From: Fontibacter flavus | GTDB taxonomy: Bacteria > Bacteroidota > Bacteroidia > Cytophagales > Cyclobacteriaceae | Direction of reading: 5' to 3' | NCBI RefSeq assembly: GCF_042432905.1 | Contig: NZ_JBHLWI010000002.1 | Span: forward strand, 83,833-147,832 | DNA length: 64,000 nucleotides | Part shown: positions 35,845-44,946 of the stretch, piece by piece | Layout: every line of letters starts with the position of its first letter | Position numbering within the stretch: the stretch's first letter is position 1 | Position numbers and translations under genes: made by a program | The notes under the pieces: generated by a model | What the model saw: the letters and a program-made list of their open reading frames with translations, nothing else | What the model was told of the DNA's origin: nothing | The model's database searches: none

Positions 35845-36779
35845 AAACCAAAGGAACCATTGGCATCATCATAGCCGCCCTGTTGGCAATAGTATTGCTC
35901 AACAGTATTTATATCCTGGATGAAACCAAACAGGCAATCGTCACACAATTTGGCAAGCCTGTTGGAGATCCAAGAACTGAACCCGGATTAAATTTCAAAG
36001 TCCCTTTTTTACACAAAGTCCAGTTTTTCGACAAAAGATACCTGGAGTGGGACGGAGATAGAAATCAGGTTCCTACCAAAGACAAGAAGTTTATTTTTGT
36101 GGATACTTATGCCCGATGGGAGATCACCAATCCTTTGCAGTTCTTTATCCGATTGAGGGATGAGAAGTCTGCACAATCCAGATTGGATGATATCCTGGAC
36201 GGGGAAACCAGGAATGCAATCGCCAGTCATGATCTTCTGGATATCGTGAGGTCCACCAACCGTGATCCAGAAATCACGGAGGAATTTATGGAGGAACTTG
36301 AAATTCTGGAAGATATCACTGTTGGAAGAGCGGTTATTGAGAAAATCATCCTTGAAAAAGCCAATGAGCGTACAACAGATCTGGGTGTCAGAATCCTGGA
36401 TTTCAGATTCAAAAGGATGAATTACGTAGATGAAGTAAGAGATAGGGTGTATGACCGTATGGTCAGTGAAAGAAATAGAATTGCTGACCAATTCCGCTCA
36501 GAAGGACAGGGCGAAGCCCGAAAAATCGAAGGTAACAAAGAAAGAGACTTGGCGCAGATACAATCAGAAGCCTTCAAACTTGCTGAAGAAATCAAAGGTA
36601 AAGCGGATGCAGAAGCTACCAATATTTATGCAGCGGCCTACAACCGCAACAGGCAGACAATAGACTTGTACAAGTTTGTAAGGTCTATGGAAAGTTTCGA
36701 AAAAGCTTTGGATGAAAACACCAGTTTGGTACTGTCCTCTGACAGTGAATTCTTCAAATATTTCAAAAAACTTAATTAA
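35841..36779 (+). CDS. hflC: Band 7/SPFH protein HflC
   Basis: This 312-residue partner of HflK has a single N-terminal span (residues 7-24) and the SPFH domain beginning at ILDETKQAIVTQFGKPVGD. FVDTYARWEITNPLQFF and ILDFRFKRMNYVDEVRDRVYDRMVSER are characteristic of HflC, as is the coiled-coil rich in EARKIEGNKERDLAQIQSEA. It acts at the periplasmic face of the inner membrane in the HflKC-FtsH complex. It overlaps hflK by four bases and is followed by a strong terminator 10 bp after its stop. Confidence 0.92.
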   Translation: MKTKGTIGIIIAALLAIVLLNSIYILDETKQAIVTQFGKPVGDPRTEPGLNFKVPFLHKVQFFDKRYLEWDGDRNQVPTKDKKFIFVDTYARWEITNPLQFFIRLRDEKSAQSRLDDILDGETRNAIASHDLLDIVRSTNRDPEITEEFMEELEILEDITVGRAVIEKIILEKANERTTDLGVRILDFRFKRMNYVDEVRDRVYDRMVSERNRIADQFRSEGQGEARKIEGNKERDLAQIQSEAFKLAEEIKGKADAEATNIYAAAYNRNRQTIDLYKFVRSMESFEKALDENTSLVLSSDSEFFKYFKKLN

Positions 36780-36788
36780 GATTACACA

Positions 36789-36840
36789 GAACCACAATAG
36801 GTAACCGGATAAGAGTACTTCCTATTGTGGTTCACTTTTT
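36789..36840 (+). terminator. Terminator after hflC
   Basis: GAACCACAATAGG (36789-36801) and CCTATTGTGGTTC (36821-36833) are exact complements over 13 bp with a 19-base loop, followed by ACTTTTTT. Confidence 0.75.
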
Positions 36841-37059
36841 TAATCAAAGTGATTTTTTAAAAACCGGATGGTCAAATGTTTTTTTCTCTGTAATCAAAAC
36901 CTAATTCCTATTAGCGAATCATTAGCAAGGCAAGGTTTGACAGATTCAAGGTTTTCCTTATCATTTTTGATCGATTCAAGATCAGCCTTTATCAAAAGGG
37001 TTTGGCAGATTCCCCTTTAAGTAAAAACAATTGATTGGGATTAAGCTTATATTAGGTAT

Positions 37060-37500
37060 ATGAAAATCAATATTTCCACTAAAGTTGAAAAAAGTTACCT
37101 TGAGGTTAAAGAAGGCTTCAATGACTCACTGTTTTTAAAGCTGAATCCTCCCTTTCCACCAGTGAAGCTTCTCCGCTTTGACGGTTCATCCAAAGGGGAT
37201 ATTGTCATGTTGGAATTGAATCTCTTACTTTTCAAACAAAAATGGGTCTCCGAAATCACTGATGATCATACTGATGAACAGGAATTTTATTTCATTGATG
37301 AAGGAACCACTTTGCCCTTTTTCCTCAAAAAATGGAAGCATAAGCACAGAATCATTAAGCAGAAAAATGGCAGTATCATCAAAGATGAGATAGAATACCA
37401 AGGGCCTGCAGGAATACTGACCTTACTGCTTTATCCTGTTTTGTATCTTCAGTTTCTATACAGAAAGCCTGTTTACCAAAAAATCTTCCGTATCAGATAA
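37060..37500 (+). CDS. SRPBCC-like ligand-binding fold protein
   Basis: This 146-residue protein without signal peptide has the pattern of SRPBCC/START-like domains: an N-terminal strand after which LFLKLNPPFPPVKLLRFDG resembles the first helix-grip segment, and paired strands ending with a hydrophobic helix near the C-terminus (GILTLLLYPVLYLQFLYR). Similar proteins of this length occur in Bacteroidota and are uncharacterised. No ligand can be proposed. Its stop overlaps that of the convergent Fur-family gene by eight bases, so the two genes lack an intervening terminator. Confidence 0.65.
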   Translation: MKINISTKVEKSYLEVKEGFNDSLFLKLNPPFPPVKLLRFDGSSKGDIVMLELNLLLFKQKWVSEITDDHTDEQEFYFIDEGTTLPFFLKKWKHKHRIIKQKNGSIIKDEIEYQGPAGILTLLLYPVLYLQFLYRKPVYQKIFRIR

Positions 37501-37963
37501 ACCTCAGATTCTCGCAGTCCGTAATTTGGCAATCTCCATACAAAACCAGAGAGTGGCTGGTAATACCTGATTGGAACTCCCTTCCCATAGCTTCTTTGAT
37601 CAGGTTGATCCTTTCGTCCGAAAACTCACGGATTTTTCTGCATTGGTTACACACATGATGGTCATGGTGCTTATAGGTCAATGCCTGTTCGTATAGGGCT
37701 ACCTTGTCTTTAAATTGGTGTTTTACTGCCAGTCCACACTCCACCAATAAATCCAGCGTGTTGTAGATAGTGGCTCGGCTGATAGAATAGCCTTTATTTC
37801 TCATCAGTAAAAAAAGCCCCTCAACATCTATATGCTCATCCTGAGGTAGGGCGTATAGTTCATCTATAACAGAAAACCTTTCAGGGGTTTTCCTGCTTCC
37901 TTGTCTGAGGAGGAAATTCTCAAAAATCTTTTTTGCTTTTTCTACAACCGACTTTTCTGCCAT
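37493..37963 (-). CDS. Fur family transcriptional repressor
   Basis: This 156-residue metal-responsive regulator has an N-terminal winged helix (residues about 15-85, with ISRATIYNTLDLLVECGLAV as recognition helix) and a dimerisation domain containing HHDHHVCNQC, the regulatory and structural metal-binding segment. A second cysteine pair, C-x4-C in GDCQITDC, completes the structural zinc site. It could be Fur or PerR; residues that separate the two cannot be assigned confidently. The ATG at 37963 is preferred to a TTG five codons upstream. It overlaps the convergent SRPBCC-like gene by eight bases. The iron importer at 2-5.7 kb is a possible target elsewhere in the window. Confidence 0.87.
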   Translation of the reverse strand: MAEKSVVEKAKKIFENFLLRQGSRKTPERFSVIDELYALPQDEHIDVEGLFLLMRNKGYSISRATIYNTLDLLVECGLAVKHQFKDKVALYEQALTYKHHDHHVCNQCRKIREFSDERINLIKEAMGREFQSGITSHSLVLYGDCQITDCENLRFI

Positions 37964-38172
37964 AACTTTTTCTATCAAAAATTAAATATGCAGGATTTTT
38001 ACATTTTTTCAAAAATTCCGGAGCTGCATGATCAAAGAAACAGTCATAAAGTAATAATTCAAAATAACATAACAAATTCTCAACAAGTTGATTATACAAG
38101 AAGTATAAATAGTAAACAGCTTGAATATTATTAGTATATTAAAATCATCAAATCCAAAATTTACACGCATTC

Positions 38173-39429
38173 ATGATTGTTAAATCTCTGCTTGTAGGCT
38201 TTTTATTCAATATTTTATTGTCTCTGTCTCTTTATGCCCAAGTGCCTGGTTTTTATATGAAAGAAAGGGCAAAAAAAACAGAGCTTCCTTTCTATTCTTC
38301 CAATAACCTGATCATTCTTCCTGTTTCCATCAATGGTGGTACACCTGTTAACTTTCTGATCGATACCGGAGTGAAGACAAATATTCTGTTCAGTAAGACG
38401 ATAGGAGACCAGCTGAATATGACCTACACCAGGAAACTGGACTTGGTAGGTGCTGATGGAAAAACCGTGCTAACGGCAAACGTATCTCCAACAAATCATT
38501 TGGATTTGGGCAGGTTGGAAGGTATTTCCCAGACAGTACTTGTTTTGGACGATGATTTTTTTGAACTCGAAATGGTCATCGGCGTTCCGGTCTTTGGCGT
38601 CATAGGTTATGAGTTTTTCAAGCATAATCCTGTCAAAATTGATTATGACAAAAGCCTGATAACTTTTTATGAAAGTGAAAGACTAAGGTGGCGTCCTTTT
38701 GGTTTTAGAAAAATCCAGATGGACATAGATAATGGTAAACCCTACATTAAGGGTAGGGTTAAGCAGATTTCCTCCGAAGAGCTGAGTGCGAAATTGCTGA
38801 TTGACCTAGGTGCCAACCATGGGCTGTTGCTCAATATGGAAACCTCTGATAAAATCACGCTGCCTCCTAAGCATATTGAAAGTGATCTTGGCAGGTCACT
38901 TGGAGGTGAACTGTTTGGTTATGTCGGAAGAGTCAAATCTTTAAGATTGGATGGGTTGAATTTTATGGATGTCATCACCTCCTATCCCGAAGAAACAGAA
39001 TTTAGTTATGTAATCAAGGAAAGTGGCCGGCAGGGAAGTTTGGGGTCAGAATTATGGGGAAGGACAAAAATCGTTCTGGATTATCAAAGAAAAAGGCTAT
39101 TTATAAAAAGGGGTTCTACTTTTTCAAATCCATTTGAATTTGACATGAGCGGGATTACAACGAAAATGTTACCGACAGAGGATAAAAGATTTATCGTCAG
39201 TAATGTCAGAAAAAATTCTGCTGCTGAGCAAGCCGGTATAATGGTCAATGATGAGTTTTTGGAAATCAATAAAATTCCCATAGACTTTTGGGAATTATCT
39301 GATTTGATCAAATTGTTCCGTTCAGAAGAAGGAAGGCCGGTAAGTGTCAAAATGAAGCGGTTTAATAGTCAGGACCCGGAAGATTTCGAGATTTTTGAGC
39401 GCAAATTTCAATTAAAACGACAAATTTAA
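38173..39429 (+). CDS. Exported retropepsin-like aspartyl protease with PDZ domain
   Basis: This 418-residue protein has a Sec signal peptide cleaved near Y-A-Q (about 23). The first half contains two retropepsin-like lobes: VNFLIDTGVKTNILF carries the DTG catalytic triad, while the second lobe has AKLLIDLGANHGLLL, where DLG replaces DTG. A C-terminal PDZ domain (about 330-410; VRKNSAAEQAGIMVNDEFLEINKIP) resembles those that bind C-terminal peptides in proteases. The architecture is common in Bacteroidota. Whether the altered second motif still supports catalysis is unclear. It is a single gene in the periplasm or envelope. Confidence 0.83.
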   Translation: MIVKSLLVGFLFNILLSLSLYAQVPGFYMKERAKKTELPFYSSNNLIILPVSINGGTPVNFLIDTGVKTNILFSKTIGDQLNMTYTRKLDLVGADGKTVLTANVSPTNHLDLGRLEGISQTVLVLDDDFFELEMVIGVPVFGVIGYEFFKHNPVKIDYDKSLITFYESERLRWRPFGFRKIQMDIDNGKPYIKGRVKQISSEELSAKLLIDLGANHGLLLNMETSDKITLPPKHIESDLGRSLGGELFGYVGRVKSLRLDGLNFMDVITSYPEETEFSYVIKESGRQGSLGSELWGRTKIVLDYQRKRLFIKRGSTFSNPFEFDMSGITTKMLPTEDKRFIVSNVRKNSAAEQAGIMVNDEFLEINKIPIDFWELSDLIKLFRSEEGRPVSVKMKRFNSQDPEDFEIFERKFQLKRQI

Positions 39430-39433
39430 GCAT

Positions 39434-39478
39434 GTAGGAGGTGAATAAAACCTTCTATGGCTAGCTTCTCCTACTTTT
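39434..39478 (+). terminator. Possible terminator after the aspartyl protease gene
   Basis: GTAGGAG (39434-39440) and CTCCTAC (39468-39474) can pair over seven bases with a long loop and are followed by TTTT. The stem is short, so this is a weak call. Confidence 0.4.
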
Positions 39479-39492
39479 CAGTACTTATTTCT

Positions 39493-39500
39493 TATATTTG
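39493..39500 (+). promoter_or_regulatory. Possible -7 element for the histidine kinase gene
   Basis: TATATTTG is an exact match to TAnnTTTG, 50 bp before the ATG at 39551. No TTG is found at the expected distance upstream, so confidence is modest. Confidence 0.4.
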
Positions 39501-39550
39501 ATACGTAGTTTTAGTTGGTATGTAGTAGCGTATTATCCAGTTATTTTAAG

Positions 39551-42500
39551 ATGACCCGAGGTTCTAAAAAGCAGTTTCACAATATACTTTTAACGCTTAA
39601 AAGGTATCAGGATAGTACTTTTGAGCTTTTATATATATCCTCTGAAATTAGGAGAATTCTTTCACATGGGGATAAATTTTATCAGGAGAAATTTTTCAAC
39701 GAAATATTCCCAACCTTACCGGAGGGGATTTTTGAATATTTATTCAAAAAATTAGGTACAGGTGATCAAATAACCTGTCCGATTTTAATCAATAAGTCAT
39801 CTTTCCAATTTGTCGAAATCGAAGGCTATGTAATAGCACAGGAAGATCAGTCTTATTTGATAAATGCCCTGATTACGCCAAAGGAATGGGAAAATAACAT
39901 CAAATTTTCCTGGCTGATGGACCAAAAGCAGGGCGCCATCTATTCAGGTCTTCCTCAAGAGAACAAAGTGAAAACGTTTGAGGAATGGAAATCCTTTATC
40001 CTCAAGAAATTTGATTTTTTCAATGGAGTAATCTTAGATAAATTTCCCCAATCCAAAGAAGTATTAAGGACAACCATATTTCCAAATCATCTTTACCTGA
40101 GTAAAACCGCTCTGTCATCCCAATTTTGTTTGATTGAACTGGAATATTTCCAAAAAGCCAAAGAACACATACAGGAAGAACTCCCCTTTGTACAGGAAGA
40201 TTTAATTTATTATGAATTTGATCGAAAAACTGATAGCCTACAACTATCTGGAGCTCTTGAAAATATATTAGGATACTCAAAATCCTACTTTGATGATTTC
40301 AAGGTTGAAAATTGGGAGAAGTTGATTCATCCTGAGGACTTACACCTGTATCAAAGAAGATTTGAACATTCCAATAGGGTTATTTATCGGGTATTGCATA
40401 GGAACGATTACTATGTATTTGTAGAAGATCAAGTCAAAGAATTCAAGAGTAAGAAAAAAGAACAAAATATCTTTTTGGGAATAATCTCTGACATCACTGC
40501 CTTAAAGGAAATAGAGAAGGACCTGATGGACAAAAAAAGCGTCCTGGATGAACTCACCGGTGTAGTTCCTGGAATGGTCTATTTGATGAAAGCACTTCCT
40601 GATTATTCCCACAAATTCCTCTTCATCAGTGATGGTTGCCAACAACTGACAGAATTGGATCCAAATGATATCATCACAGATGAAAATAATTTGGAAAAAG
40701 TGATACATCCTGAAGACCTCCAACAAGTAAAAGATGCTGACAAAAAAGCCTATTTGACAGACAGCAAATTTGAATCTTACTTTAGGATCGTCACGCCTAG
40801 CGGCAAGGAAAAATGGGTATATGGCGCATCCAATAGGTTGAGACAATACGAAAATGAGTCCATTTGGGCAGGAATTTTTGTGGATTTCACCTATACCAAG
40901 CAAAAAGAGCTTGAATCTTCCCTCAACCTTAAAAGGTACAAAACGCTTTTTGAAGAAAATCCTTTGCCTATTTTCCAATATGACCAGAACGGTAAAATCC
41001 TGGATGTAAACAAAACCTTCATCCAAAAAATTGATATTCAGGACCCCAACTTGTTGATCGGCAACAATATGTTTGAATTTCTCGGGGATAATCCGATCAC
41101 CAAAGCCTATCTGGACAGTATAGAAAATGGATATGGTTTTTATGAAGGTCCTTACATCAGTTATTTCAACAATAAGCTTTTCCATCTCAGGATGAATGCC
41201 AAAGAGCTGGAAAGCGGCAAGACCTATCAGGCAATTCTTGAAGACATCAGTGAACAGGAATATGTTCACAATATCATCTCAGAACTAACAGAAAAAACTT
41301 CAAAATTCAGTGGAAAAAGGTTTTTTGATGAGCTGACCCAATTCATTGCCAACAGAATGGGCATGGAGTATTGTTTTATTGCAGAGGTGGATGAAGAAAA
41401 AACTACTGCCAATTTGATTTCCTTTTTCAAGAAAGGGGTCATGCAAAATCCTTATTCCTACCAGTTGGAAAATACACCTTGTCTGGATTGTGTGACCAAC
41501 AATGAACCATTTATCATTTTGACAGATGCCTATAAAAAATATCAGGATGATAAACCCCTCGTGGATATGGGTATCAATACCTACATGGGAGTTCCTATTT
41601 CCGATCTGAATGACAAACGGCTTGGCTTATTGGTGCTGATGGATGAAAAACCAAAACCCTATCACGCTAAAATTACGGATTTACTGAAAATACTGGCTGA
41701 CAGAATAGGTGCTGAACTTAGTCGATTGAACTTTGAAAAAAGGCTGATTGCTTCAGAGCAACTTTTTAGAAGTATTGCAGAGAATTTCCCTAAAGGTAAA
41801 ATTGATGTATTAGATAGACAGTTCACTTATATCTACACAGAAGGTAAGGAATATCAGTCAATGGGAGTAACTGCACATAATTTGTTGGGCACCTCATTTT
41901 TGGCAAAATACAGCAACTATAAGGTCCGGGAAAAAGTTAAAACCCATCTTGAACGGATATTTACAGGAGAAACCGAAAGCTTTGAGGTTAATTTAGATGA
42001 TCAAAACTACCTTAAAATAGGCGTACCTTTGGTCAACAATCAGGGAGAAATTGATAGGATATTGATTGTTACCCAGAATATTACGGAATCAAAGCATGCG
42101 GAACAGGAAAGAGAACAGCTGATCAAGGACCTCAAATCACAAAATGAAGAACTGCAGCGTTTTGCATACATCACATCCCATAACCTTAGGGCTCCGATTG
42201 TCAATATTACCTCACTGCTTGATCTTTATGATGACAAAAATCCTGAAAATCCTGAAAATAAAGAGGTTATAGAAAATTTAAAAGTATCTACCAATATCCT
42301 CAACGGTACTTTGGAAGACTTGATTGAAGTAGTTTCCATCAAAAAAAATAAGATCCCTAAAATTGAACTGATCAACTTTCTACAATTAACCCAAAATGTA
42401 GAAAAAAGTCTTTCCAAACAGATTGCAGATTCCAGGGCAGAGATCCATAAAGATTTCACCAAAGCCCCGAATATCAATTATATCTATTCACATTTGGAAA

Positions 42501-42856
42501 ACTTCATGATGAACTTACTGACCAATGCCATCAAATATAAACATCCTGACCGGCATCCGGTAATCTTTATCAGAACAAGCCTTGAAGGTGATTATACGCT
42601 TTTGACTTTTGAGGATAATGGAATAGGGATCAATCTCGAAAGGTACGGGGACAGGCTATTTGGCCTTTATCAGAGGTTTCATTCCCACGTAGAAGGAAAA
42701 GGCCTCGGCTTATATCTCGTACGCGAACAAATTCGTGCCCATGATGGCAACCTTAAGGTGGAGAGTACCGTTGGAAAAGGCACAAGATTCAAAATTTACC
42801 TAAGGAATATGAAATTATCCTTAAATAAAATTTCGCCTAAAGAAAATGTTGTTTAA
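39551..42856 (+). CDS. Multi-PAS/GAF sensor histidine kinase
   Basis: This 1101-residue protein without membrane spans appears to be a cytosolic sensor kinase. At least three PAS domains can be seen: about 220-320 (LSGALENILGYSKSYF..IHPEDL), 335-450 (FISDGCQQLTELDPN..IHPEDL) and 465-570 (LFEENPLPIFQYDQNGKILDVN). A GAF domain follows (about 590-730, containing CxxC in CLDCVTNNEPFII), then a further PAS-like segment. His877 in ITSHNLRAPI is the phosphoacceptor, and the ATPase has NLLTNAIKYKH, DNGIGI and GKGLGLYLVREQ. The ATG at 39551 is preferred to a TTG at 39515. No response regulator is adjacent, so it is an orphan kinase. Confidence 0.87.
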   Translation: MTRGSKKQFHNILLTLKRYQDSTFELLYISSEIRRILSHGDKFYQEKFFNEIFPTLPEGIFEYLFKKLGTGDQITCPILINKSSFQFVEIEGYVIAQEDQSYLINALITPKEWENNIKFSWLMDQKQGAIYSGLPQENKVKTFEEWKSFILKKFDFFNGVILDKFPQSKEVLRTTIFPNHLYLSKTALSSQFCLIELEYFQKAKEHIQEELPFVQEDLIYYEFDRKTDSLQLSGALENILGYSKSYFDDFKVENWEKLIHPEDLHLYQRRFEHSNRVIYRVLHRNDYYVFVEDQVKEFKSKKKEQNIFLGIISDITALKEIEKDLMDKKSVLDELTGVVPGMVYLMKALPDYSHKFLFISDGCQQLTELDPNDIITDENNLEKVIHPEDLQQVKDADKKAYLTDSKFESYFRIVTPSGKEKWVYGASNRLRQYENESIWAGIFVDFTYTKQKELESSLNLKRYKTLFEENPLPIFQYDQNGKILDVNKTFIQKIDIQDPNLLIGNNMFEFLGDNPITKAYLDSIENGYGFYEGPYISYFNNKLFHLRMNAKELESGKTYQAILEDISEQEYVHNIISELTEKTSKFSGKRFFDELTQFIANRMGMEYCFIAEVDEEKTTANLISFFKKGVMQNPYSYQLENTPCLDCVTNNEPFIILTDAYKKYQDDKPLVDMGINTYMGVPISDLNDKRLGLLVLMDEKPKPYHAKITDLLKILADRIGAELSRLNFEKRLIASEQLFRSIAENFPKGKIDVLDRQFTYIYTEGKEYQSMGVTAHNLLGTSFLAKYSNYKVREKVKTHLERIFTGETESFEVNLDDQNYLKIGVPLVNNQGEIDRILIVTQNITESKHAEQEREQLIKDLKSQNEELQRFAYITSHNLRAPIVNITSLLDLYDDKNPENPENKEVIENLKVSTNILNGTLEDLIEVVSIKKNKIPKIELINFLQLTQNVEKSLSKQIADSRAEIHKDFTKAPNINYIYSHLENFMMNLLTNAIKYKHPDRHPVIFIRTSLEGDYTLLTFEDNGIGINLERYGDRLFGLYQRFHSHVEGKGLGLYLVREQIRAHDGNLKVESTVGKGTRFKIYLRNMKLSLNKISPKENVV

Positions 42857-42929
42857 TATAAGTCTAAAATCTTCTTAACAAGACACTTAATTTCAAAAGC
42901 CGGTAAAATCCATCTATTAATTCAAAACT

Positions 42930-43520
42930 ATGAAAAAAGCACTCATCCCCATTATTGTCATTGCATTGGTAGGCCTATTTGTTTACACCAAAGCAGTAGG
43001 TGTCTATAACATGTTTGTTCAAAACGAAGAAACTGTAGACGGAAATTGGGCAGAAGTAGAAACACAATATCAAAGAAGGGCTGATCTGATCCCAAATTTG
43101 GTAAATACGGTAAAAGGATATGCTGAATTTGAACAGGAAACACTTACAGGTGTGATTGAAGCGAGAGCTAAAGCTACAGCCATCAACCTGAATGCTGATG
43201 ACCTGACGCCTGAAAACTTGGCAAGATTCCAGGAAGCCCAGGACCAATTGAGCGGAGCCTTAAGCCGTTTGTTGGTAACAGTAGAGCGTTATCCTGATCT
43301 GAAGGCCAACCAAAACTTCCTGGAGTTGCAGGCACAACTTGAAGGTACTGAAAATAGAATCGCTGTGGCGAGAAGAAATTTCAACCAATCAGTTCAATCC
43401 TATAATGCTACCTTAAGAACATTCCCCAATAACCTATTTGCAGGTTGGTATGGATTTGAAAGGAAAGGTTATTTTGAAGCAGCTGCTGGCGCAGAGAATG
43501 CTCCTACTGTTCAATTTTAA
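42930..43520 (+). CDS. lemA: LemA family protein
   Basis: This 196-residue protein has an N-terminal hydrophobic span (residues 4-22) and a helical bundle. The family signature is clear: YNMFVQNEETVDGNWAEVETQYQRRADLIPNLVNTVKGYA, ending in SYNATLRTFPNNLFAGWYGFERKGYFEA. LemA proteins are membrane-anchored with unknown biochemical role and are often encoded with TPM-domain proteins, as here. The three genes are spaced by 5-6 bp, so they form one operon ending at a terminator at 44800-44837. Confidence 0.92.
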   Translation: MKKALIPIIVIALVGLFVYTKAVGVYNMFVQNEETVDGNWAEVETQYQRRADLIPNLVNTVKGYAEFEQETLTGVIEARAKATAINLNADDLTPENLARFQEAQDQLSGALSRLLVTVERYPDLKANQNFLELQAQLEGTENRIAVARRNFNQSVQSYNATLRTFPNNLFAGWYGFERKGYFEAAAGAENAPTVQF

Positions 43521-43525
43521 TTGAC

Positions 43526-43960
43526 ATGGCCAAACATTTATTTTCTCAAGAGGAAAGAGAAATAATCACTGCAGCCATCAAGGCTGCAGAATTAGAAACT
43601 TCAGGCGAAATTCAGGTACACATTGAAAACCATTGTGGAGACAATGTGCTCGATAGGGCTGCTGAAATCTTCGAAACACTTAAAATGCACCAGACCCAGG
43701 AACGGAACGCTGTTCTCTTTTACCTAGCTGTAGAAGACCATCAATTTGCCATTTTGGGGGATTGTGGCATCAACAGGGTTGTTCCCGCTAATTTTTGGGA
43801 AAATATTAAGAATGAAATGGTCATACATTTCAAAAACAAGGACTTTACAGAAGGGCTACGCTTGGGCATTGAAATGTGCGGGCAGCAACTGAAAAGCCAT
43901 TTCCCTTATAATCAGGAAGGAGATATCAATGAATTGCCTGACGAAATCTCTTTTGGATAA
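43526..43960 (+). CDS. TPM domain protein
   Basis: This 144-residue protein lacks an obvious signal peptide and consists almost entirely of a TPM (TLP18.3/Psb32/MOLO-1) domain: IKAAELETSGEIQVHIENHCGDNVLDRA at the start and FAILGDCGINRVV in the middle, the counterpart of the GYGLEG segment. TPM domains occur in envelope proteins such as YgcG and have been linked to photosystem repair and phosphatase activity in plants; bacterial function is unsettled. It lies between lemA and a second TPM gene, with 6 bp on each side. Confidence 0.85.
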   Translation: MAKHLFSQEEREIITAAIKAAELETSGEIQVHIENHCGDNVLDRAAEIFETLKMHQTQERNAVLFYLAVEDHQFAILGDCGINRVVPANFWENIKNEMVIHFKNKDFTEGLRLGIEMCGQQLKSHFPYNQEGDINELPDEISFG

Positions 43961-43966
43961 GCACTC

Positions 43967-44782
43967 ATGAAGAATAGATACATTACCAGCATTACCATTA
44001 TTCTTTTAATGACATTGGCCATGACGGGTTTTGCCCAAGGGGACTTTCCTGAAGCACCAAATCCTCCAAAATTGGTCAATGACTTTACCAATACGCTTTC
44101 CAGGACTGAAGTAGATCAGCTGGAAAGAAAATTGGTAGCCTATAATGATTCTACTTCCAGTCAGGTTACGATTGTGATGATCAGGTCAATTGGACCCTAT
44201 GATATCAGTGATTATTCCTTTCAGTTAGGTGATAAATGGGGAATCGGCCAAAAAGACCGTGACAATGGTATTTTGATTCTCGCAGCCATGGAGGACAGGA
44301 AAGTTTTTATTGCTACAGGATATGGTCTGGAAGGTGCAATCCCGGATATTTTGGCGAAAAGAATTGTAGACCAATTAATTGTACCCAATTTTAGAATGGG
44401 TAACTATTATGAGGGATTGGACAAGTCCACCGATATGATATTCAAATTGGCTTCCGGCGAATACAAAGCAGACAAAGTCACATCTTCGGGTGAACATGGG
44501 GGAGCCATAATATTTTTCCTCATCATGATTATCGTTTTTGTGATCATTCCTATGATTAAAAACAAAAACGACAATGACAACCACATGGGAGGAAAAGGCG
44601 GAAATATTGACCTTTTTACCACGATCATGTTGGCCAATATGCTAAAGGGTGGAAGCAGAGGCAAATTTGGCGACTTCTCCTCAGGCAAAGGCTCCTTCGG
44701 TGGCGGAGGCTTTGGCAGTGGGGGCTTCGGAGGGTTTGGCGGAGGCTCTTTCGGAGGCGGAGGTGCTGGAGGAAGCTGGTAA
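43967..44782 (+). CDS. TPM domain membrane protein with glycine-rich tail (YgcG-like)
   Basis: This 271-residue protein has a Sec signal peptide cleaved near F-A-Q (about 23). A TPM domain fills about 35-165 (LVNDFTNTLSRTEVDQLE, then DRKVFIATGYGLEGAIPD). One transmembrane span follows (about 180-200, IIFFLIMIIVFVIIPMI). The C-terminal 50 residues are a Gly/Ser/Phe-rich tail built of FGGGxFGSGG-type repeats, typical of YgcG family proteins. The operon lemA-TPM-TPM is seen across Bacteroidota and suggests a joint envelope function. It ends before a strong terminator. Confidence 0.88.
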   Translation: MKNRYITSITIILLMTLAMTGFAQGDFPEAPNPPKLVNDFTNTLSRTEVDQLERKLVAYNDSTSSQVTIVMIRSIGPYDISDYSFQLGDKWGIGQKDRDNGILILAAMEDRKVFIATGYGLEGAIPDILAKRIVDQLIVPNFRMGNYYEGLDKSTDMIFKLASGEYKADKVTSSGEHGGAIIFFLIMIIVFVIIPMIKNKNDNDNHMGGKGGNIDLFTTIMLANMLKGGSRGKFGDFSSGKGSFGGGGFGSGGFGGFGGGSFGGGGAGGSW

Positions 44783-44799
44783 ACATTAGAAATGAAATC

Positions 44800-44837
44800 A
44801 AAAAAGGCCTTTCAATCAGTTTGAAAGGCCTTTTTTG
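44800..44837. terminator. Terminator after the lemA-TPM operon
   Basis: AAAAAAGGCCTTTCAA (44800-44815) and TTGAAAGGCCTTTTTT (44821-44836) are perfect complements with a five-base loop. The T-run works on both strands; the convergent comF gene ends about 110 bp away. Confidence 0.85.
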
Positions 44838-44946
44838 TAATACTTATTATCGATATATCCATTTTTTCAACAGTCATTGACAGTAAGCTAGAAAGCTGGA
44901 TTATGAGTTATTTTAAATTGTAAACAAAAAAATTGATTACAAAATA

